This document shows, in pieces, positions 8,092 to 15,747 of a stretch of DNA of 64,000 nt. Position numbers and translations under genes: made by a program. Where the stretch lies: NCBI GenBank assembly GCA_963721725.1, contig CAVRLX010000003.1, positions 186,001 to 250,000 of the forward strand, written 5' to 3'. Within the stretch, counting starts at the first letter, position 1. Each line of letters opens with the position of its first letter. The notes beneath the pieces are model-generated. The model ran no database searches. It worked only from the letters and a program-made list of their open reading frames with translations, and had not been told where the DNA came from. The stretch comes from RI-153 sp963721725 (GTDB lineage Bacteria > Chloroflexota > Anaerolineae > Caldilineales > Caldilineaceae).

Positions 8092-9264
8092 ATGACCCTC
8101 TCTACGCTCACCCATCTTGAATGTGGCAAGTGCGGCGCAACGTATGACGCCGACCAATTGATGAACCTCTGCCCGGCCTGTGGCAAGCCGCTGCTGGCCC
8201 GCTATGATCTGCAAAAGGCGGCGCAGACGATGACCAAAGAGGCGCTGAAATCGCGCCCGGCCAATTTGTGGCGCTATGAAGAAGTGTTGCCTGTGCGCCG
8301 CGACGATGCTCGCCTGATGTTGGGCGAAGGCTGGACGCCGCTGCTCTGTGCGCCGAGATTGGGCGCGGCGATTGGCTGTGATCGCACCTTTGTTAAAGAT
8401 GAATCGCTCAACCCCACAGGCAGTTTCAAGGCGCGCGGGCTGGCGATGGCCGTGAGCCGCGCCTATGAACTGGGCGCGAAAGAACTCGCCATCCCCAGCG
8501 CTGGCAACGCCGCCGGGGCCATGAGTGCCTATGCCGCCGCCGCCGGGCTGCCCGCCTATGTCTTCATGCCGTCGGATGTGCCCATGCCCTTTCGTGTGGA
8601 GTGCGCGCAGCTAGGCGCAAAGGTGACGCTGGTGGATGGGCTGATCACCGACTGCGGGGTGAAGGTGCGCGAGGGCGTGCAGAAACATGGCTGGTTCGAT
8701 GTAAGCACGCTGAAAGAGCCGTACCGCATTGAAGGCAAAAAAACCATGGGCTACGAACTGGCCGAGCAACTGGGCTGGACCCTGCCCGATGTGATCATCT
8801 ATCCCACGGGCGGCGGCACGGGTCTGATCGGCATGTGGAAAGCCTTTGACGAAATGGAGCAAATGGGGCTAATCGGCAGCAAACGCCCGCGCATGGTCAC
8901 GGTGCAAAGCACAGGCTGCGCGCCCATGGTGCGCGCTTTTGAAGAAGAGACCGAACACGCCGAGATGTGGCAAGGAGCCAAAACCGTGGCCGACGGTCTG
9001 CGCGTGCCCGCCGCCGTGGGCGATTTTCTGATTCTACAAGCGCTGCGCCAGAGCGGCGGCACCGCCATCGCCGTCCCCGATGCGGAGATGATCGACTATG
9101 CCAGCGTCATGGGCAAACACACCGGCATCTTCCCCGCCCCCGAAGGTGCGGCCACCCTGGCGGCCCAGGTACGTCTGCTGAAAATGGGTTGGATCAAGCC
9201 CGACGAGACAGTGGTTTTGTTTAATACAGGGACGGGGCTAAAGTATGCACACGTGTGGGCGTGA
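8092..9264 (+). CDS. thrC: Threonine synthase
   Basis: A 390-residue PLP enzyme converting O-phosphohomoserine to threonine. It begins with a zinc-ribbon pair, CGKCGATYDAD and CPACG, which many bacterial threonine synthases of this subgroup carry. The PLP lysine is in NPTGSFKARG near residue 110. The phosphate-binding loop is YPTGGGTGLIGMWKAF, and FNTGTGLKYAH closes the C-terminus. Length and motif order match the family. It lies downstream of a hydroxyacid dehydrogenase in the same direction and is closed by a strong hairpin. A threonine dehydratase-like or cysteate synthase activity is less likely given the zinc ribbon. Confidence 0.9.
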   Translation: MTLSTLTHLECGKCGATYDADQLMNLCPACGKPLLARYDLQKAAQTMTKEALKSRPANLWRYEEVLPVRRDDARLMLGEGWTPLLCAPRLGAAIGCDRTFVKDESLNPTGSFKARGLAMAVSRAYELGAKELAIPSAGNAAGAMSAYAAAAGLPAYVFMPSDVPMPFRVECAQLGAKVTLVDGLITDCGVKVREGVQKHGWFDVSTLKEPYRIEGKKTMGYELAEQLGWTLPDVIIYPTGGGTGLIGMWKAFDEMEQMGLIGSKRPRMVTVQSTGCAPMVRAFEEETEHAEMWQGAKTVADGLRVPAAVGDFLILQALRQSGGTAIAVPDAEMIDYASVMGKHTGIFPAPEGAATLAAQVRLLKMGWIKPDETVVLFNTGTGLKYAHVWA

Positions 9265-9306
9265 GCCATCCTGAGGGCGCAACAATAGGATTTCGTTTCT
9301 AACGAG

Positions 9307-9360
9307 GAGAGCATCCTCCGCTGTGGCCTGCTAACATAGGCCACAGCGGAGGATGCTCTC
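9307..9360. terminator. Strong perfect hairpin, probable bidirectional terminator
   Basis: A perfect 23-bp stem (9307-9329 with 9338-9360) with an 8-base loop lies between convergent genes (thrC on plus, a membrane-anchored protein on minus). A short T run follows on the plus side. It probably ends transcription from both directions. Confidence 0.8.
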
Positions 9361-9402
9361 TTTACACCTTCTAAAACCAACTAAACCTAAATACTCAGAT
9401 CA

Positions 9403-9819
9403 CTAGCCCCCAAAACTACCGCCACTCTTGAACTTATCATCGTCTTGCTTAGCATTGGGATCGCGTCTGCGTGTCTCTTTGTCCTGATCTTGTGTGCCCA
9501 GCCGTCCAGAAGGCGTAAACGCATCGGTCCGAGGTTTCTGAGACACAGAAACCCCACGATTATCACCATCGATACTGCCGCTGCTCTTATGATCAGGAGA
9601 ATCATATGCCCGTGTGCTATTCCCCGCACCCCCGCCAATACTGCCACTGCTGCGAGACTCCGGTTCATCATAAGCGCGCGTACCCCCACCGATACTACCG
9701 CTACTGCGTGCTTTTTTGTCGTCGTAGGTGCCTCGTGCTGCCGGGCGGTTACGGTTAAACAGGAAGAGAGCGATAAGTAAAATCACCCCCCCGATCATGA
9801 GAATTGTAGTCATATCCAT
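9403..9819 (-). CDS. Membrane-anchored Ser/Gly-rich repeat protein
   Basis: A 138-residue protein. One N-terminal membrane segment (ILMIGGVILLIALFLF, residues 6-21) is followed by a polar low-complexity tail. The tail repeats an 8-9 residue unit three times (SSGSIGGG, SSGSIGGG, SSGSIDGD), with AYDEPES and AYDSPDH between copies, and ends SGGSFGG. Short SGGSFGG-type C-terminal ends are seen in other small membrane proteins of Chloroflexota, but I cannot name the family. It lies 45 bases downstream of a lipoprotein gene in the same direction, so both may act at the membrane. A structural or surface role is possible; no catalytic motif is present. Confidence 0.65.
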   Translation of the reverse strand: MDMTTILMIGGVILLIALFLFNRNRPAARGTYDDKKARSSGSIGGGTRAYDEPESRSSGSIGGGAGNSTRAYDSPDHKSSGSIDGDNRGVSVSQKPRTDAFTPSGRLGTQDQDKETRRRDPNAKQDDDKFKSGGSFGG

Positions 9820-9863
9820 AGGACTAACTTTCCTTTCTAAAAATGTGGTTGAGCAAACTATCG

Positions 9864-10316
9864 TTACTCTACCTTAAAGTCTACTTCGGTAAGCGGATTT
9901 CCATTGGCAAAGAGTTGAACGCTATAATCGCCTTCCTCCATGCGGCTGCTTAAATTTTCCAAGTGAAACTCGATATACGTGTCCTCGTAATCTTGATTTG
10001 CCGTAATCTCGCTGCTATCCTCAAAGGGTTGACCGTCGCGGGACCAGCGTGCATATAGCGTGGTGCCGGCCTCAATAAAGTCTGCCTCGGCAACTACATA
10101 GATAAAATCTTGCGATGAATCGAATGTGTCCGTCACATCAATCGGGGCATTCTTTTCACCAATCCCCTCGGCAGTCACCACACGGCCTAACTGCACGCCA
10201 CTGGTAATCTGCTCGTTAGACTGGGAACGTTCCCGTTCGGACCCGCCAAATAAGCCACATCCAGACATGATCAGAGAAATAAACAACAGTATAGATAAAA
10301 CCGCAGTCCTTCGCAT
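9864..10316 (-). CDS. Predicted lipoprotein of unknown function
   Basis: A 150-residue exported protein. The start is an ATG preceded by AAAGGA. It has a signal peptide MRRTAVLSILLFISLIMSGC with a lipobox ending in Cys20. The mature part has a beta-rich look: GVQLGRVVTAEG, FIYVVAEADFIEAGTTLYAR, then SVQLFANGNPLTEVDF at the C-terminus, resembling a small Ig-like or beta-sandwich accessory domain. Upstream lies an exact tandem duplication of 13 bases (CTTGAATAGGGAT, about 10333-10360 on the plus strand). Function not recognised; probably attached to the outer face of the membrane with its neighbour. Confidence 0.65.
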   Translation of the reverse strand: MRRTAVLSILLFISLIMSGCGLFGGSERERSQSNEQITSGVQLGRVVTAEGIGEKNAPIDVTDTFDSSQDFIYVVAEADFIEAGTTLYARWSRDGQPFEDSSEITANQDYEDTYIEFHLENLSSRMEEGDYSVQLFANGNPLTEVDFKVE

Positions 10317-10558
10317 GTTACATTCCTTTATCTTGAATAGGGATATCTTGAATAGGGATTCGTTAAATCTTACGCGACCCAAAAGCAAACACACTCCATA
10401 CGTGTAGCGTATCCGGTCTTTCTTTGCCTGTCTATAGATAAGGTATACAGTCAAATGTACATAAAGAGATATGAAATGCTTGTCACTGTAAATTGTCCGT
10501 ATAAAACTGTGATTTTTGCCTGATTACACTTGCGCATGTTTCCCACTCCCCTTACTTC
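10317..10558. other. Non-coding spacer between divergent genes
   Basis: A 240-base AT-richer spacer holding the leader of the lipoprotein gene (minus strand) and the region upstream of the chaperonin promoter (plus strand). It contains the 13-base tandem duplication near 10333-10360. No coding frame or stable RNA was recognised. Confidence 0.5.
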
Positions 10559-10586
10559 TTGACAGTCCGCTTCCCATCCGTACAAT
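10559..10586 (+). promoter_or_regulatory. Predicted sigma-70 promoter of the chaperonin operon
   Basis: TTGACA and TACAAT are 16 bases apart, a near-consensus promoter. Transcription would start about 150 bases before the TTG start of the chaperonin gene. No CIRCE heat-shock operator (TTAGCACTC inverted repeat) is visible, so control differs from classical groESL. Confidence 0.6.
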
Positions 10587-10742
10587 GAAGGCTGCGAACC
10601 ATCCACATTGTCTTTGCCTAATCATGCGTTGTAAAAGGTATCTCCCCTAAAGCCCTGGTAGGCTCGCACACAGACGACCAAGTAACCGCAGTTGATCCCA
10701 TAAGATTAGCCTACGAGATTAGATCGTGAGGTAGGAATTCCC

Positions 10743-12371
10743 TTGAAACAAAACGGTAGACGTAAAGCTTTTATTGCCGGACCAGACCGGGCGCACAAGC
10801 ACTTTAAGGCCGGAATTGATGCGATTGCCAGCCTGCTTGCCCCCTCCTTTGGTCCGATTGGTGGGGTAATTATCAACGACCGCGACCGCACACGCATGCC
10901 CGAAATGCTCGACGATTCCGCCACGGCGGTGCGGCGCATCCTCAGCCTGGGCGATCCCCGGCTGGATATTGGCGCTATGCTCATGCGCAATCTCGTGTGG
11001 AAGGTTACCGGGCGCGTGGGCGATGGCGGCGCTATGACAGGCATCCTCACCCAGGCTATTTTTAACGATGCTCTGCGCCAAACTGTAGCCGGTACCAGCC
11101 CGGTTTGGATCGCCAACGGTGTACGCACTGCCATCAACGCCGTCATCGAACACCTGCGCAAGCAGGCGGAGACGCTGACCACTGAAGACGAACTGGCGGC
11201 CCTGGCCTTCACCATCGTCAAAGAACGCCCCTTGGCCGCGCTTTTGGGCGAGATGAGTTATCTGCTTGGCCCCGACGCGCGGGTCAACGTGGACAAATTC
11301 GTTGCACCCTATTTGGAACGGATCTACTATCCTGGTGCTAACTACGACGCCCAAATTGCCAGCTTCCACCTCTACACAGACGCCGCGCGCAAACAGGCAA
11401 TCTATACCGATTGCGCCGTGGCCCTGGTGGAAACGCCCCTGCAAAGCGCCGAAGAGGTGGTGGCCTTAATCGAAGCGGCCATTGCCAACGACAAAAAAGC
11501 CCTCATGATCATCGGGCACTCCTTCAAAGACACGGCGCTGCACACCATAGTGAGCAATCAGACCGCCGAAAAGAAGCCGATTTCGATTGTGGCTGCCACG
11601 CTGAAAGCCGTGGGCGAAGAGCGGCGCTTTGCCCTGGATGATCTGGCACTGATCACCGGCGCAGAGGTCTTGGGGCGTGGCTTTACCACCTCGGCCAAGT
11701 CCGCCAAAGCCACCGATCTGGGTATGGCAATGCGCGTGGAGATCGACGCCAAGACGTTGCAAATCCTGCCGCAGCAGACCAAAAATGTCGATGTACAAGC
11801 ACGGATCGAACAGTTGCGTGCCCAGTTAGAACAACTGCCCCAGAGCGACGACGACCGCCCGAAGTTGATCAAACGGCTTTCGGCGCTGACCGGCGGTATG
11901 GGTGTGCTTAAGGTGGGCGCATCCACCAAGACCGAGCGCGCCGTGCGTGCCGATAACGCCGAGCGAGCCTTCAAGGTGCTTTCCGGTGCCCAGAAAAGCG
12001 GTGTGGTTCCTGGCGGTGGTGCGGCGTTGATCCACGCCTTGGCCGCGCTAGACGGCCTGGCCTTGCGCGATGACGAGATGATTGGCGTGGGCGTTGTGCG
12101 GCGAGCCTTGCAAGCGCCACTCAAACAGATCGCCCATAATTCACGGGCCGATTCCCCGGCCAGCGTGGTCGAGCGCGTGCGCGAGGCTGGCCCTGGTGTC
12201 ACCTACGACGCCCTTCACAATCGGGTGGTGGATGCCCATAAAACTGGCGTGCTGGATGTTACCGATGTGTTGGTGGCCGTGCTGCAAACGGCATCCAGCG
12301 GCGCGCTGATGGCGTTGAGCACCGACACCATTGTCTATCACCGCAAGCCTAAAGAAAGCATGGAACCCTAA
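10743..12371 (+). CDS. Divergent GroEL/Cpn60-like chaperonin with altered ATP site
   Basis: A 542-residue protein aligning along the whole GroEL chain: equatorial entry (IASLLAPSFGPIGGVIIND), apical part (KKALMIIGHSFKDTALHTIV, ALDDLALITGAEVLGR), and second equatorial half (KVGASTKTE, SGVVPGGGAALIHALA, APLKQIAHN). The GroEL motif GDGTTT is GDGGAM here. The gap-free alignment from KVGA to VVPGGG places Arg408 where GroEL has the catalytic Asp398. The C-terminal GGM tail is absent. It is therefore probably a poor or inactive ATPase. The start is a TTG after GAGGTAGGAATTCCC; no ATG lies near. No groES is nearby; the propeller gene follows after one base. Role unknown. Confidence 0.85.
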   Translation: MKQNGRRKAFIAGPDRAHKHFKAGIDAIASLLAPSFGPIGGVIINDRDRTRMPEMLDDSATAVRRILSLGDPRLDIGAMLMRNLVWKVTGRVGDGGAMTGILTQAIFNDALRQTVAGTSPVWIANGVRTAINAVIEHLRKQAETLTTEDELAALAFTIVKERPLAALLGEMSYLLGPDARVNVDKFVAPYLERIYYPGANYDAQIASFHLYTDAARKQAIYTDCAVALVETPLQSAEEVVALIEAAIANDKKALMIIGHSFKDTALHTIVSNQTAEKKPISIVAATLKAVGEERRFALDDLALITGAEVLGRGFTTSAKSAKATDLGMAMRVEIDAKTLQILPQQTKNVDVQARIEQLRAQLEQLPQSDDDRPKLIKRLSALTGGMGVLKVGASTKTERAVRADNAERAFKVLSGAQKSGVVPGGGAALIHALAALDGLALRDDEMIGVGVVRRALQAPLKQIAHNSRADSPASVVERVREAGPGVTYDALHNRVVDAHKTGVLDVTDVLVAVLQTASSGALMALSTDTIVYHRKPKESMEP

Positions 12372-12372
12372 G

Positions 12373-13254
12373 ATGGCGATTATTTTATCCATTAGCGAAG
12401 AGGGCGGCGAACGCTGGGCGGCTGGCCCACACGGTCTGTTTCGCCTGCAAGATCAACAGCTCGTGCCTGTGCCGCAGCCCATGTCCCGGCTGGCCTGTAC
12501 ACTGGCGCTGCCCACGCGGTTGCTGGTGGGCGGCGGGCCGCATGGCGTGGCCTATTCTGCCGATGGCGGTGCAAACTGGCAGGCGGCTTGGGTCAGCGGC
12601 ATTGATGCCGCCGTCTTGGCGCTGGCTCCCGATCCCGACATTGCCCACAGCGGCGTGATCCTGGCGGCCACCGAGGGTGAAGGCATCCTGCGCACTACGG
12701 ACCGTGGCGGCTATTGGTCGCCGTGTACCTTCGGCCTGCGCAGCTACACGGTGCTGGCCCTGGCCTGGGCAGCACCCGCCCCTGTCACAGATTGGCCGCG
12801 CCGCGAGATCGTCTTCGCCGGAACCGAAGAAGGTCTTTATCGCTCGCCCAACGGTGGGCGAGCCTGGAAACGCATGGAGTGTGCCGATGCTGTCTATCAG
12901 TTCATCGCCGTCTCGCCTGATTTCCACAACGATGGAGTGGTGCTGGCAGGTACAGAAAGCGATGGCCTCTGGCGTTCTGCCGATGGCGGTCGTCGGTTTG
13001 ACCGTGTGGAAAGTGCCCCCGATGGCGTCAATGCATTGTGTATCACCGAGCAGGGTTGGCTACTCAGCGACATGAACAGCCTTTGGCACTCTGCCGATGG
13101 GGTAGTTTGGCAAGCTGTGCCGGATAGCCCGCCCGCACTGGTGCTGCGCCCCAGCAGGGATGGTGTTCTGCTGGGCAGCGAAGAAGATGTCATCTTGTGG
13201 GATAGCGCATCTCAGTCAGCCGCGCTACAATTTTTATCTCCTGAACTTGCCTGA
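12373..13254 (+). CDS. BNR/sortilin-type beta-propeller protein
   Basis: A 293-residue protein without signal peptide or membrane segment, so probably cytoplasmic. It shows repeated propeller blades of the BNR/Asp-box type: YSADGGANWQAAW, LRTTDRGGYWSPC, YRSPNGGRAWKRM, WRSADGGRRFDRV and WHSADGVVWQAV, each following a GVxLAG or VLAGTE-like strand. Such propellers bind glycans or proteins, or act as scaffolds; no catalytic residues were identified. The gene starts one base after the chaperonin stop codon, so the two are translated from one message. An attractive inference is that the propeller is a client, co-factor or partner of the odd chaperonin. Confidence 0.75.
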   Translation: MAIILSISEEGGERWAAGPHGLFRLQDQQLVPVPQPMSRLACTLALPTRLLVGGGPHGVAYSADGGANWQAAWVSGIDAAVLALAPDPDIAHSGVILAATEGEGILRTTDRGGYWSPCTFGLRSYTVLALAWAAPAPVTDWPRREIVFAGTEEGLYRSPNGGRAWKRMECADAVYQFIAVSPDFHNDGVVLAGTESDGLWRSADGGRRFDRVESAPDGVNALCITEQGWLLSDMNSLWHSADGVVWQAVPDSPPALVLRPSRDGVLLGSEEDVILWDSASQSAALQFLSPELA

Positions 13255-13413
13255 GACTTCTGTGGCCTTTGGTAAATGATTCGATAACTTACATCGGTAT
13301 CACAAATCTGTATGCATTATTAACAATAATAGTTCATACAGGTTTGTTGTATCCGGGAAAATCCGATGTCGAAAGAGTTTCGTTTGGTCGAAATCGGGTT
13401 TTCACACGTATTC

Positions 13414-13442
13414 TTGACAATTTCTATCGAATTACTTACGAA
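13414..13442 (+). promoter_or_regulatory. Predicted upstream promoter of cold-shock gene
   Basis: TTGACA and TACGAA are separated by 17 bases. This is the first of two tandem candidates in the AT-rich 370-base spacer upstream of the cold-shock gene. Confidence 0.4.
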
Positions 13443-13475
13443 ATTGCAAAAAGCCTCTTTGAAATATCGATATTA

Positions 13476-13504
13476 TTGACAATTAGTTCAGAATGTGGTA
13501 ATGT
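13476..13504 (+). promoter_or_regulatory. Predicted main promoter of cold-shock gene
   Basis: TTGACA and TAATGT are separated by 17 bases. This would give a leader of about 115 bases before the ATG, similar in size to the structured leaders of cspA-type genes. The rest of the 13255-13627 spacer holds no recognisable gene. Confidence 0.6.
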
Positions 13505-13627
13505 AGCAAACGTCGTGGCAGTCGCACCAAAGAAAATTCTTCGATCCAGTGCAGTATCGAGGTGTGAGATGAATACAATGAGGTCGCTCTGCCCTTGAAA
13601 CATCGCAGCTAAAGGAATGGAGCTATC

Positions 13628-13843
13628 ATGGCAGACCGTGAACGTGGCAATGTAAAGTGGTTTAATAATGTCAAGGGCTATGGCTTTATCGAGCGAGCAC
13701 AGGGTGGTGATGTGTTTGTCCACTACTCTGCAATCGAAGCCGACGGATATCGCTCTTTGAACGAGGGGCAGCCAGTTGAGTTTAGTGTAGTTGATAGTGA
13801 TAAAGGCCCCCAAGCGCAGAGTGTGAAACCCGTAGTCGAGTAG
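13628..13843 (+). CDS. cspA: Cold-shock domain protein (CspA family)
   Basis: A 71-residue single cold-shock domain. It binds single-stranded RNA and DNA and acts as an RNA chaperone. RNP1 is KGYGFIER and RNP2 is DVFVHYSAI; the entry GNVKWFNNVKGYGF is diagnostic. Length equals the family norm. A GGAG lies a few bases before the ATG. The gene is monocistronic: two tandem promoters and a long leader precede it and a hairpin terminator follows. Cold-inducible control through the leader is plausible from the family but not shown by the sequence. Confidence 0.95.
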   Translation: MADRERGNVKWFNNVKGYGFIERAQGGDVFVHYSAIEADGYRSLNEGQPVEFSVVDSDKGPQAQSVKPVVE

Positions 13844-13862
13844 AAGGTTAGCGTAGCAGACA

Positions 13863-13894
13863 AAAATGCGGCGTCGTTAATGGCGCCGCATTTT
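13863..13894 (+). terminator. Intrinsic terminator after cold-shock gene
   Basis: Eleven-base perfect stem (AAAATGCGGCG with its complement), 10-base loop, then TTTT-C-TTT. Confidence 0.85.
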
Positions 13895-14042
13895 CTTTCC
13901 CCCTCTTTTCCGCTTTGTATTTGCTCTGGGTATTGGGTTGGAAATTCTTGGTTTCTGTGGGAGTATATGTAACAATTTTTGTGTGACCTACGTTTTCATT
14001 TATAGTCTCCTGCCACATTCAGGAAATTAGGAAACGATTTAT

Positions 14043-15197
14043 TTGAAGATGTTACAATCACTGGCTGATCTGCATATTGACCACGCATCCGTTCGGGCAC
14101 TTGTTGTCGATGATGATCCATTTATTAACCGTCTCGTACGGATTCGTCTAAAAAATCTAGGCTATCAGGTCAGCGGCGCTGGGGATGGCAGAGAGGCTAT
14201 GCAGCAAATCATCGAACAGCCACCGGATCTGCTCTTTTTGGATGTTGCTATGCCCGAAGTAGATGGGCTGGAGGTGTTGGAATGGGTACGGAGCCAGAAG
14301 CTCGATCTGGCTGTGGTAATTATGACGGCTTTTGGCTCCGAGAATACAGCGGTTGAAGCGCTGCGGCGCGGTGCGGATGATTACCTGCGCAAGCCTTTCG
14401 AAGCGATGGAATTTCAGGCTGTGATTGAGCGTACCGTGGCCCGCCTCTATTTGATGAGACAAAATGTCCAACTGCGCCGTCAGTTGGAAACCGAACTGGC
14501 CCAGGCTGCTACAATTCAAGCCAAACTGCTGCCACAAGAGCGCCCGCAACTGGCCTCTTTTGAAGTGGCGGCTTATTTTCAAGCAGCCAAGCAGGTGGGT
14601 GGTGATTTTTATGATTGGCATCCTACCGGTAGAGGACCTTTTGCCCTAACGCTGGGCGGTGTCACGGGGACGGCAATGCCTGCACTGCTGACTATGGCAA
14701 CTGTGCGCGCCACATTGCGCGCTGTGGCCCAATACAGTTCCCCGGCCCAGTCAATTACCACGCTGGCCTCCACCCTCACCCCGCCTCTGGAGCAATCTGA
14801 GCGCGCAGTTACCCTCTTCCACGGTCATTTGGACCCCCATCTCTTTCAACTATACTTTGTTAGTATCGGCTCTAGTTTGAACTTATTGTTGCGCGCAGAT
14901 GGAAGGGTAGAGACTCTATCATCGCATGGTCTGCCGCTGGGTATCTTGATCAATGACAACTATGAAGAATCGATGGTTACCTTTGAGCCGGGGGATATTT
15001 TATTGGTCTATAGCGATGGGCTGATGAATGCGCGCCCGGATCTGAACATTGATGCCACGTTGCTGGCCGATATTCTTACGGATCTTGCCAGTGCGCAAGC
15101 GGTAATAGATAGACTGGTTTCATTGGTACAGCCCCTCACTTCTCTGCCCGATGATATAACATTGCTGGTTGTGCGTCGGCTTGAAGATCCTAGGTAA
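14043..15197 (+). CDS. Response regulator with PP2C/SpoIIE-type phosphatase domain
   Basis: A 384-residue RsbU-like protein. The REC domain (about residues 18-135) has the acidic pair VVDDDPF, the phospho-acceptor in DLLFLDVAMPE, and KPFE. A helical linker (LRRQLETELAQAATIQAKLL) leads to the PP2C/SpoIIE domain with QVGGDFYDWH, SHGLPLGI, GDILLVYSDG and PDDITLLVV; the metal-binding Asp residues in GGDFYD, SDG and DD are kept. However, the usual GDVSGKG motif is changed to GGVTGTA, so one metal Asp is missing. Start may be the TTG at 14043 or the ATG at 14049. The anti-sigma-type ATPase gene follows three bases later, giving a partner-switching signalling pair. Confidence 0.85.
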   Translation: MKMLQSLADLHIDHASVRALVVDDDPFINRLVRIRLKNLGYQVSGAGDGREAMQQIIEQPPDLLFLDVAMPEVDGLEVLEWVRSQKLDLAVVIMTAFGSENTAVEALRRGADDYLRKPFEAMEFQAVIERTVARLYLMRQNVQLRRQLETELAQAATIQAKLLPQERPQLASFEVAAYFQAAKQVGGDFYDWHPTGRGPFALTLGGVTGTAMPALLTMATVRATLRAVAQYSSPAQSITTLASTLTPPLEQSERAVTLFHGHLDPHLFQLYFVSIGSSLNLLLRADGRVETLSSHGLPLGILINDNYEESMVTFEPGDILLVYSDGLMNARPDLNIDATLLADILTDLASAQAVIDRLVSLVQPLTSLPDDITLLVVRRLEDPR

Positions 15198-15200
15198 CCT

Positions 15201-15695
15201 GTGGCGAGTGTCGATTCACAGCAGAGGAGCCACTCTTTGTCTATATCCCATGCCGATACCCTAGTGATTGCGATAGTGACGGAGTTCCCAGCACGCATCA
15301 AATCTCTGCCCCATGTGTATACCATTTTACATGACTTCTGGCAGCAAGTGACCTCTCTCCATACCCCAGCACCCACAGAAATGCTCTACCACACGTTGAC
15401 CACGGCAGCGATGGAGATTGCCTCCAATATTGTGCGACATGCGTATGGGGATAGCGCGGATTGTGGCCTGCGTATGGGATTGCGGCTTTTTCCACACCGC
15501 ATTGAGATTAGTTTCCACGATGATGGGATTGAATTTGAGCAGACTTCGATTGATACGGGGATTGACCCAAACCAGACGGAGTTTCCATCAACGGGGGGGC
15601 TGGGGCTGTTTCTGGTGCGGCGCTCGGTAGACGAGATGCACTATGCGCGAGAAGATGGCGAAAATCGCTGGCTGCTGGTGAAGAGGTTGGCCTAA
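15201..15695 (+). CDS. Serine/threonine kinase-like ATPase (RsbW/SpoIIAB type)
   Basis: A 164-residue GHKL ATPase of the anti-sigma factor kinase family. The N box is TAAMEIASNIVRHAY with its catalytic Glu and Asn. G1 is HDDGIEF and G2 is TGGLGLFLVRR. Such proteins hold a sigma factor or other partner and phosphorylate a STAS anti-sigma-factor antagonist, which the upstream PP2C phosphatase would dephosphorylate. No STAS protein or sigma factor is encoded in this window. The start is a GTG three bases after the phosphatase stop codon, so the two are translationally coupled. Confidence 0.85.
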   Translation: MASVDSQQRSHSLSISHADTLVIAIVTEFPARIKSLPHVYTILHDFWQQVTSLHTPAPTEMLYHTLTTAAMEIASNIVRHAYGDSADCGLRMGLRLFPHRIEISFHDDGIEFEQTSIDTGIDPNQTEFPSTGGLGLFLVRRSVDEMHYAREDGENRWLLVKRLA

Positions 15696-15696
15696 A

Positions 15697-15742
15697 GCGT
15701 GATTCGTGCTGCGTATTTCTGAACACGTAGCACGAATCACGC
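15697..15742. terminator. Hairpin between convergent genes, repeat-family member
   Basis: An 18-bp near-perfect stem (GCGTGATTCGTGCTGCGT with one mismatch) between the ATPase gene (plus) and the amidohydrolase (minus). It may stop transcription both ways. The words GTGATTCGTG and CACGAATCACG recur in other spacers of the window. Confidence 0.6.
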
Positions 15743-15747
15743 CCCTG

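Noticed and set aside
9307..9360. CRISPR or transposon end
   Set aside because: A single hairpin without spacers, repeats in series or a transposase; a terminator explains it.
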